From assembly GCA_023145395.1 (NCBI GenBank), contig JAGLDW010000694.1, positions 1 through 5,267 of the forward strand: a DNA stretch of 5,267 nt, read 5' to 3'. Made by a program: the position numbers and the translations under genes. The notes below the pieces were generated by a model, which was not told where the DNA came from, searched no databases, and saw only the letters and a program-made list of their open reading frames with translations. This document shows positions 1 through 5,267 of this stretch, piece by piece. The stretch's first letter is position 1. Every line of letters begins with the position of its first letter. The DNA is from Lentisphaeria bacterium. GTDB lineage: Bacteria > Verrucomicrobiota > Lentisphaeria > Oligosphaerales > Lenti-02.

Positions 1-2945
1 TCCCCGCCCATGAGCGGAACTCCGTTCAATGCCTTGACCGTGGCGCGGATCCGCTCGCGGCCTCCTCCATATCCCGCGATCGCAAAATCCAGATGCGGCG
101 CCAGCCGCGCCCAATCCACGCCATAATGCTCTTTTGTCCGCTTGGATTGGTATCCGGAGTACATGGAGAACTCGACGGGGACATTGGCTTTGCGGCACAT
201 GGCACGCAGGCGCCCGGCCATCTGCGCATTCTGCTCGCAGCGGAAGTCCGTCCATGCTGCACGATGGTTCGCGAGAATGGAGTTGGGATCGAGTTTGTCT
301 GTGGCGGATAGCTTCGCGAATGCCCGAAACGCAGTTTGGCATCGTCTGCAAACACAGAACGTGGGAGGATCCACCACGGGTTGCTCCAAATCCCAATTGG
401 CCCCGAAGTAATCACCCGTGTTCAGAGTATCCAAAATCCAGTTCTCCAACGCCTGCAACATCGTCTGGGCTCCCTCGCTGTCACCGAGAAGCCATGTGGG
501 GCAGACGGTGCTCGCCTTGGGTTTTCCCTTGAAATCAATGGCGCCGATCTCGGGATGCTCATCCAAGTACTCACGCGTCCCAGCGGGTGCCTGCCAAGCA
601 TGCCAGCTCATGCTCCAGAAGGTCTTGAGCCCCCGAGGCGCCAGCTCGCTGACCACCCCATTGCCCGCCTTCCCGTAGGTCCACGTCATGCCCGACTTCC
701 ATGCGTTCTCCGCAAAGGCCGCCTCGATCTCAGGCGTGCTAAAACGAGGACCGTAGTAGCAGGGACTCAATCGGGCGCGTTTCGGGCGCACATCGCGCAA
801 TGCGGGAAGGATGCGGACCGTGCTTCGCCGCGGCATGCCGATCACACTCCCGCCCAAGGCTTCGAAATAGGTGAACAACGGCAGCGCCACACCCACTTTC
901 GCCCCTCGGTCCCGCATCAACACTCCCACCAGCGGCGCGGAACTGGTCGAACCCATTTTCTCGCACTTCACATCCAATTCGACGATGTACTCGATTCCCT
1001 CTTCCACCTCGGGGTGGTCTTCCTGCATGACCCAGCAAGCTTGTTGGCGATGCTTTTGATCTGCCTTGCCCACCACTTTGAAGCACTTCGAGCCAGCCAC
1101 TCCCTCCAGCGGAAACGAACGCTTCCAGGCTGGCTCGTCGAAGGTCCCGAGTTCCAGCAGATTCTCGTCTGAATCCGCGCGTCGGAACACCACGTTGTCC
1201 ACCCAGAAGGTTCCCATATAGCCACGGTTCTGCCATTTGATGATCAGCGGGCGCGCGCCCTTGGCGCCCTTTGGAGCCGTCACCTTCGCGGTCATATGCA
1301 GCCAATCGTGCGTGCCTCCGGCCGTGATCGCGGGCTGGTAGCAAATTGTGTGCCCTCCCGCATCACGCCAGCAGATGGACAATTCCATCCCACTGCCCGG
1401 CCTGCGCTCGAAGACGACCTCATGCCGCCGTAGTTTCACACCATCCACTCGCAGTTTTCCCCCTTTCACAATCCTGGCGCCCGCTCCCGCGCCAAATGCG
1501 TCCACGGCTGTGCAGTCCAAACTCATCGGCGCCTCGAGGATCAGCCGCCATCCCTCCGAGGGAGCATCCGGAGGCAGCTCGAGATACGTTCGCAGCAACT
1601 GGGTGGAGCCGCTGGGGACATTAAAGTGATCCGTCTTTGGAAACAAAGGTTGCCGAGGGGCACCGACATAGATGACCGCCACTGCCGAACAGGCCTCGTT
1701 CTCGCGCGCATCCCAGAATCCCCGCATTTTCCAGAACGTCCGTACCTCCGACAGGAAGGGATCGTCGGCGCTGGGGGCGTGCCGCTGCCAATCAGCCATC
1801 ATCCCATCCGCCACTCGCCAGCGCAAGGGCAGTGTCCGGCCCAATGCGGACACCACAGGCGTGAATGCGGGGTTGCTCCCCCTCGCCTTTGCTTCGATGG
1901 CGAGAATGTTCAGGCCGGATTGCAGCGCCAGCTGGAAGACACCCTTGCCGTCCATCCGCAGGGCGCCTCCATTCAGCCACATCACCGCATCCGCGTTCCG
2001 CGTGTCCAGGACAAGCTCCGCCAGCGACGCCGCCAGTGTGCGCACCACCATTGCGGACTCCGCAAACAACACCTCTCCCGACCGCACCCGGTAGACACAC
2101 CCGATCTGATTCACGACCACATCGTGAGGTGGCGCCAGCGCCAGTTTTAGAAGACCGCGGCCGGATGTCCGGCCCACCTTTCTCTTTCCTCCAACCGTTA
2201 GCTCTGCTTCCAGCATGATCCTCGCACCGGCTACCACCGACACCTCGAACCCCTGCCCTGCAGCCTTGACGGAGATCTCCCCGAGCGAAGGCCCGGAATC
2301 AGCAAAAAGCAGTGTGCCGAATGCCTCCGGCTGGTGAAAGCCGCCACGCAGGCCACACCACGTGGAAAGCTCCCTTTCAGCCTGTGGACGGTGGCGTGTC
2401 ACGTTCAGACGCCAGCCCTCCTCTGGCTTCGCTCCCAAATCCGCAAAAGGAATCGACATCTCCACCACGTAGCTTTTGTCACCACGGCGGGAGGCGCAGC
2501 GCCAGGAACTGTCCCAGCCGCTTCCCTTGCCCCGCCCATCGTAGCTCCCTTTTCCGGAGTTGGCGCCAAAATGGTAGTAGTCCCCCTGTGGTGGTTGCAG
2601 AAAGACTTCCACTGAGTCATCGCTAAACACATTGGCGTCCTTCCCCTCCGCCTTCGCCGGGACTTTGTGCAGCATGTTCAACGCGGGTGCCAGCATTCCC
2701 TCGAAGGCCTCGATGGCCACGTACAGATTCGTGTCATCCCAGGCAAATCGCGCGACAGTTCGCTCGCTGGGCAGGCCATCGGCTGTCGCCAGCACAAATG
2801 GCGATGTCGCCAACGCGCTCCGCCAGCAGGCGTCGTCCAACCGACCATCCATCGTCGGCGCATCGTCCGTGCGGTATGCCGTCAGCAACGCACCGGGGAA
2901 CGCGTTCGAGACGCAAAACAACAAGGCAAGAGCAAGTGTGCGCAT
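1..2945 (-). CDS. Secreted multi-domain CBM9-like / glycoside-hydrolase-like protein (3' end outside window)
   Basis: This frame has 981 codons without a stop, starts at ATG 2945-2943 and leaves the window at position 1, so the C-terminus is missing. AAGGGGA lies 5 nt before the ATG. Residues 1-19 (MRTLALALLFCVSNAFPGA) look like a signal peptide, so the protein is probably exported. Residues about 25-215 match a CBM9-like/DOMON module: DGRLDDACW at 33-41, then a DDTNLYVAIEA strand, then FSDDSVEVFL at 107-116, then YYHFGAN at 123-129. Residues about 317-357 (DAVMWLNG, GLNILAIEAKA) resemble the jelly-roll modules of beta-galactosidase-type enzymes. Residues about 440-590 end in GTFWVDNVVF and 595-705 begin NLLELGTFDEPAW; both are typical of CBM4/9-like jelly rolls. 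From about 725 a barrel-like domain follows, with NWDLEQ (D852, E854), FCVCRRC (863-869) and VEFSMYSGY (924-932). By family analogy I infer polysaccharide binding and possibly hydrolysis. The substrate and catalytic residues are not established. The export, CBM9-like and open-frame calls are strong; the enzyme call is moderate. Confidence 0.85.
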   Translation of the reverse strand, partial: MRTLALALLFCVSNAFPGALLTAYRTDDAPTMDGRLDDACWRSALATSPFVLATADGLPSERTVARFAWDDTNLYVAIEAFEGMLAPALNMLHKVPAKAEGKDANVFSDDSVEVFLQPPQGDYYHFGANSGKGSYDGRGKGSGWDSSWRCASRRGDKSYVVEMSIPFADLGAKPEEGWRLNVTRHRPQAERELSTWCGLRGGFHQPEAFGTLLFADSGPSLGEISVKAAGQGFEVSVVAGARIMLEAELTVGGKRKVGRTSGRGLLKLALAPPHDVVVNQIGCVYRVRSGEVLFAESAMVVRTLAASLAELVLDTRNADAVMWLNGGALRMDGKGVFQLALQSGLNILAIEAKARGSNPAFTPVVSALGRTLPLRWRVADGMMADWQRHAPSADDPFLSEVRTFWKMRGFWDARENEACSAVAVIYVGAPRQPLFPKTDHFNVPSGSTQLLRTYLELPPDAPSEGWRLILEAPMSLDCTAVDAFGAGAGARIVKGGKLRVDGVKLRRHEVVFERRPGSGMELSICWRDAGGHTICYQPAITAGGTHDWLHMTAKVTAPKGAKGARPLIIKWQNRGYMGTFWVDNVVFRRADSDENLLELGTFDEPAWKRSFPLEGVAGSKCFKVVGKADQKHRQQACWVMQEDHPEVEEGIEYIVELDVKCEKMGSTSSAPLVGVLMRDRGAKVGVALPLFTYFEALGGSVIGMPRRSTVRILPALRDVRPKRARLSPCYYGPRFSTPEIEAAFAENAWKSGMTWTYGKAGNGVVSELAPRGLKTFWSMSWHAWQAPAGTREYLDEHPEIGAIDFKGKPKASTVCPTWLLGDSEGAQTMLQALENWILDTLNTGDYFGANWDLEQPVVDPPTFCVCRRCQTAFRAFAKLSATDKLDPNSILANHRAAWTDFRCEQNAQMAGRLRAMCRKANVPVEFSMYSGYQSKRTKEHYGVDWARLAPHLDFAIAGYGGGRERIRATVKALNGVPLMGG
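2886..2945 (-). other. Predicted signal peptide of the large secreted protein
   Basis: The first 20 codons encode M-R followed by an uninterrupted hydrophobic stretch (TLALALLFCV) and a small-residue region (SNAFPGA) before the first polar, acidic segment (YRTDDAP). This is the n/h/c pattern of a Sec signal. Cleavage probably falls near the AFPGA segment. A lipoprotein reading is possible because Cys11 lies in the hydrophobic core, but LLFCVS is a poor lipobox: position +1 is Cys, but the preceding residue is Phe rather than Ala or Gly. Type I cleavage is preferred. Confidence 0.7.
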
Positions 2946-3101
2946 AGGAGTCCCCTTTTCGTCAAATTACCTACGGAGATTTGGTTCACAACTGGAAATT
3001 GGCTCGAGCGGTGCCACTCTATCCCCTGCTCGCATGATTCCAACCAGGGTCGGCCCAAGGGGGCCGCGCGGCCTCAAAGCACAGGAAGCACCTCCACTCC
3101 C
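2946..3101. promoter_or_regulatory. Divergent intergenic region with weak candidate promoter
   Basis: These 156 bases separate two genes transcribed away from each other, so both promoters should lie here. On the minus strand, TTGTGA (2986-2991) and TAATTT (2964-2969), 16 nt apart, form a weak sigma70-like pair upstream of the secreted-protein gene. This matches the consensus only partly. I found no clear -35/-10 pair for the plus-strand operon. The stretch is AT-richer at 2956-3000 and becomes very GC-rich at 3045-3075, where two overlapping inverted repeats lie. The region is assigned by its position between divergent genes; individual boxes are uncertain. Confidence 0.4.
3051..3073. repeat. 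Overlapping GC-rich inverted repeats in the divergent region
   Basis: CGGCCC (3051-3056) and GGGCCG (3061-3066) form a perfect 6-bp stem around the 4-base loop AAGG. Directly overlapping it, GGCCGCGCGGCC (3062-3073) is a perfect 12-bp palindrome. The two structures share positions 3062-3066 and so cannot form together. They sit about 30-50 nt upstream of the plus-strand start codon and about 105 nt upstream of the minus-strand start. No T-run follows on either strand, so a rho-independent terminator is unlikely. An operator or a leader RNA structure is possible, but chance in GC-rich DNA is also possible. Confidence 0.45.
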
Positions 3102-4286
3102 ATGATCGAAAACGACCTTGGCAGAATCACGATCTGTCACCCATCCGGCTGGGAAGCCGACCACGACGACGAACGTTTTGGTGGCCCATTCGAGATTCGG
3201 CTTGGTGACGAAGTGCTCGCGCAGACCACTTCGTTCCTGCTGGACGACGTGCCTCCCGATAGTGTAGTCCTCAAAAAATGCCGTGCCTATCGCAAAGGCG
3301 GCATCGCCATTGCGGTCTGCAAGGGGTATCTGCCTTTCGGCAACCAGATCAAGTTTGCGCAAACCTGTCGCTACGCCGCCAACCACGCTCGAATCACCTT
3401 CGACGTAAACTGGCCCCGGGCCGCGCCCGTGCGCAGCCATTTTCGCATTGGAGACCTTTTTCTACCTGGGGAATGGAGCCGCTTCTGGTGCCTTGATGGC
3501 ACATCCGGAACCGGTCAATGGCAGGATATCGGGCAGGACGACACGATCGCAAGTTGGGGCACGCCACCGCTGGCACTGGTGTTCGAACGGGAGGATGGAC
3601 TGCGCTTCGAACTGGGCGTTGGCTCCGACATCTGGCGGTGGCAGGCAGGCATGACGCTACCGCTTGCGGAAAACAGTTTCCGTGTCGTCAGAGAGGCGAA
3701 TGGAGTTCGTCTCATCCAGGAATTGGTGACCGCCGCCGAAGAGGTCGAGCCCCAAAAGCGCCAGTATCGCTTCAGCTGGTACTTGGCTTGGTCTGCCGAC
3801 TTGGAGCTATGCGACCCACCCTCCGAGCCTGTCCCGCTGACTATTGACCTCAAGGACGGCGCGCATTTGGAGAAGCTTTCCGACGAGGACATTCCCTGCG
3901 TGGCTTTGGATCTCGCCGCCTTGCCCCTGCCCTCCCACTGCCTGCGCACCAGCGACGGACTGCCGTGCTGGCAGAGTCCAGGAACTCAGAAACTGGCGCG
4001 GCGTGTGGTGCGACAACTCGCGGGACGGTTCCCCGAGGGACATCTCGTCGTACGCAACCCAACGGTTGGCTCCTGCACCAACACGAGTCACTTCGACCGC
4101 AAGGGCGGCATCGAAATGACGCACTGGGATCTTCCACCGCTGATGGATTTCAGCGAATGGGCATGCCACTGCCTCGGCGACGGCTGGGACATCTCCGCCG
4201 AATTCTCCAATGAGGTGGAGCAACCATCACTCGCGGGACTCTTCACAAACAATGGGTTCAGAGCCGACACGGCGGAGGACGAATGA
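3102..4286 (+). CDS. Uncharacterised cytoplasmic protein, 394 aa, upstream of rbgA
   Basis: I do not recognise this protein. The open frame extends upstream to 2667, but that part lies antisense inside the divergent gene. ATG 3102 is the only in-frame ATG between that gene and the region of protein-like composition, so it is chosen as the start. The nearest purine-rich element, AGGAAG (3083-3088), is 13 nt away, a poor ribosome-binding spacing. The product starts MIENDLGRITICHPSGWE and has no signal peptide or membrane segment. It alternates short hydrophobic strands with aromatic and acidic turns (GGIAIAVCKGYLPFG at 66-80, RITFDVNWPRAAP at 97-109, then FLPGEWSRFWCLD at 120-132), suggesting a mostly beta fold. 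It carries about a dozen cysteines, which fits a reducing cytoplasm. A Trp/His-rich end (MTHWDLPPLMDFSEW) lies near the C-terminus. A sugar-related beta-sandwich protein is conceivable but not shown. Its TGA overlaps the rbgA ATG (ATGA), implying one operon and translational coupling. Confidence 0.8.
   Translation: MIENDLGRITICHPSGWEADHDDERFGGPFEIRLGDEVLAQTTSFLLDDVPPDSVVLKKCRAYRKGGIAIAVCKGYLPFGNQIKFAQTCRYAANHARITFDVNWPRAAPVRSHFRIGDLFLPGEWSRFWCLDGTSGTGQWQDIGQDDTIASWGTPPLALVFEREDGLRFELGVGSDIWRWQAGMTLPLAENSFRVVREANGVRLIQELVTAAEEVEPQKRQYRFSWYLAWSADLELCDPPSEPVPLTIDLKDGAHLEKLSDEDIPCVALDLAALPLPSHCLRTSDGLPCWQSPGTQKLARRVVRQLAGRFPEGHLVVRNPTVGSCTNTSHFDRKGGIEMTHWDLPPLMDFSEWACHCLGDGWDISAEFSNEVEQPSLAGLFTNNGFRADTAEDE
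4274..4279 (+). promoter_or_regulatory. Shine-Dalgarno site for rbgA
   Basis: GGAGGA is a near-perfect anti-SD match lying inside the last codons of the upstream gene, 3-4 nt before ATG 4283. It supports this start and shows that rbgA can recruit ribosomes itself as well as by re-initiation after the overlapping TGA. The spacing is shorter than usual. Confidence 0.65.
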
Positions 4287-5164
4287 CGGATTTCGGATTC
4301 AACCACCTACCGCTCACCGGTTGGTTCCCCGGCCACATGCTCAAGGCCGGACGCAAGATGCGCGAGGCATTGAAGCTCGTGGATCTTGTCGTCGAACTGA
4401 TTGACGCACGCGCGCCTAGATCCACTCGCAACCCCGCATTCCGCCAGATTCTACAGGGCAAACCCGTGCTTATCGTGGCCAACAAGGTGGATCTTGCCGA
4501 CCCCGTGATGTCCGGCTGGTGGCAGGCATATCTGGAACGCATGGGTGACCAGGTCTTTCTCCTCGACGCCCGCAACCCGGCCCACCCCGCCGAATTGATC
4601 CGCTGCTGGAAGAACTCAGTTCATGAAGAGCGAGAGAAACGCGGCGCACACAACAAGCTCAGCCGCCCTGTCCGCATCATGATTGCAGGCATCCCAAATG
4701 TGGGGAAATCCACCCTTGTCAACCGTTTGCATAGCGGGAAAAAGGCCGAAGTGGGGCCGAAGGCCGGCGTTACCCGCCATAATCAGTGGATCACGCTGAA
4801 GGGAGGCGTGGAACTGCTTGACACACCAGGCGTGCTCTGGCCACATATCCGAGACAAGGCGCACGAATTGCGGCTTGCGCTCATCGGATCGATGAAGGAT
4901 GATGTGATGAATGTCGAGTTGCTGGCCGAGTACCTCTGGTCCGAACTCCATCAGCAACCCCCGGAACGCGTCGCATGGGACCTCTACAATCTCGAGGCCT
5001 GTCCAGACACCCCCGACGCGCTGATGCAGGCGGTGGCGCAGCGCCGCGGAATTCTGCGTGGTGGAGGCAAAATTGACTACACGCGCACCGCCATTGCATT
5101 GCTAAAGGACTACCGCGACTGCAGAATCGGCAGACTCACCCTCGAAGCGCCGCCACAAGACTGA
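4283..5164 (+). CDS. rbgA: Ribosome biogenesis GTPase RbgA/YlqF
   Basis: RbgA is a circularly permuted GTPase that acts in the cytoplasm on a late 50S ribosomal subunit intermediate in Bacillus subtilis. All signatures are visible in permuted order in this 293-residue product. WFPGHM occurs at 14-19; its His18 corresponds to the catalytic His9 of the B. subtilis protein. G4 is NKVD at 67-70. G1 (Walker A) is GIPNVGKST at 136-144. G2 is the Thr of GVTR at 162-165, followed by HNQWI. G3 is DTPG at 180-183, followed by VLWP. The C-terminal helical domain ends with the family pattern RRGILRGGGKIDYTRTA, then LLKDYR and GRLTLEAP. The length is close to the usual 280-290 residues, with about nine extra N-terminal residues before the WFPGH motif. 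The start overlaps the stop of the preceding unknown gene by 4 nt and has a good GGAGG. No truncation or missing catalytic residue was seen. Confidence 0.96.
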   Translation: MTDFGFNHLPLTGWFPGHMLKAGRKMREALKLVDLVVELIDARAPRSTRNPAFRQILQGKPVLIVANKVDLADPVMSGWWQAYLERMGDQVFLLDARNPAHPAELIRCWKNSVHEEREKRGAHNKLSRPVRIMIAGIPNVGKSTLVNRLHSGKKAEVGPKAGVTRHNQWITLKGGVELLDTPGVLWPHIRDKAHELRLALIGSMKDDVMNVELLAEYLWSELHQQPPERVAWDLYNLEACPDTPDALMQAVAQRRGILRGGGKIDYTRTAIALLKDYRDCRIGRLTLEAPPQD

Positions 5165-5267
5165 AGCACACCGCCGTTGCGAACTGCGCAAGCCACCGTC
5201 CCATGGAGGGCGAAGCTCCCGCTGAGCCGCCACACCGCGTGTCCGTTGTCCCCGGGAGGGCGAAGCT
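5165..5267. other. Non-coding region downstream of rbgA
   Basis: No credible gene lies here. A small inverted repeat, TTGCG (5177-5181) and CGCAA (5187-5191) around AACTG, follows the rbgA stop, but its stem is only 5 bp and no T-run follows, so it is a poor intrinsic terminator. The rest is taken up by the degenerate direct repeats described separately. Confidence 0.6.
5167..5267. repeat. Two degenerate direct repeats (CACACCGC ... GGAGGGCGAAGCT)
   Basis: The exact 13-mer GGAGGGCGAAGCT occurs at 5205-5217 and 5255-5267, 50 bp apart. Each copy is preceded by CACACCGC (5167-5174 and 5231-5238) and by a related CCGT..TCCC segment. The units are therefore about 51 and 37 nt, with the second about 14 nt shorter. 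After the 13-mer, copy 1 continues CCCGCTGAGCC; the second copy is cut at the window edge, so more units may follow. The core has a short hairpin potential (GGAG and CTCC around GGCGAAG). The motif resembles dispersed intergenic repeats that I associate with Verrucomicrobia genomes; that link is from memory and unverified. Confidence 0.65.

Noticed and set aside
336..1172. A 278-codon plus-strand open frame
   Set aside because: It is exactly in register and antisense to the long minus-strand gene. Its translation is Arg/His/Pro-rich without recognisable domains, while the minus-strand frame gives clear module motifs across the same bases.
739..1344. A 201-codon minus-strand open frame
   Set aside because: It lies in another frame of the same strand as the large secreted-protein gene, and its Gly/Arg-rich translation has no domain-like pattern.
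2667..3101. Upstream extension of the plus-strand 394-aa gene to an ATG at 2667
   Set aside because: It would overlap the signal peptide and CBM9-like coding region of the divergent gene by nearly 280 bases. The extra residues have shadow-like composition with no hydrophobic strand pattern.
5177..5191. Possible intrinsic terminator after rbgA (TTGCG-AACTG-CGCAA)
   Set aside because: The stem is only 5 bp and no T-run follows on the plus strand.
5203..5267. Short open frame beginning MEGEAPAEPP and running off the right edge
   Set aside because: It is built from the intergenic repeat, has no Shine-Dalgarno and no homology that I recognise. Repeat-derived spurious ORF is the simpler reading.
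1..5267. CRISPR array, tRNA, rRNA, transposase or phage/defence genes
   Set aside because: No regularly spaced long repeats, no RNA gene signature and no reading frame with such motifs was seen on either strand. The only repeats are the two degenerate copies at the right edge.

Overview
The window comes from a GC-rich bacterial chromosome. A member of the Verrucomicrobiota or a close PVC-group relative is the best guess. The case rests on a large secreted multi-domain sugar-binding or glycosidase-like protein of the kind common in Verrucomicrobia, Lentisphaerae and Planctomycetes, and on a GGAGGGCGAAGCT-type intergenic repeat that resembles dispersed repeats I associate with Verrucomicrobia. 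This assignment is an inference; no rRNA or other firm phylogenetic marker is present.

Layout. The left 55% (positions 1-2945) is one long minus-strand reading frame of at least 981 codons. It has no internal stop and runs off the left edge, so its C-terminus is missing. It encodes an exported protein: a signal peptide, an N-terminal CBM9-like (DOMON-type) module, further beta-sandwich or jelly-roll modules, and a C-terminal barrel-like domain resembling putative glycoside hydrolases. Positions 2946-3101 form a divergent intergenic region with an overlapping pair of GC-rich inverted repeats. Positions 3102-4286 on the plus strand encode a 394-residue cytoplasmic protein that I do not recognise. 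Its stop overlaps the start of the next gene in an ATGA arrangement. That gene, 4283-5164, is clearly the circularly permuted ribosome-assembly GTPase RbgA (YlqF). The last 103 bases are non-coding and hold two degenerate copies of a short repeat; the second copy is cut by the right edge.

Function. The left gene and the plus-strand pair are divergently transcribed and probably functionally separate: extracellular polysaccharide binding or breakdown on one side, 50S ribosome subunit maturation plus an unknown cytoplasmic partner on the other. The most unusual point is the apparent translational coupling of the unknown protein to rbgA. I see no CRISPR array, tRNA, rRNA, insertion sequence or phage gene, and no convincing new defence or mobile system.
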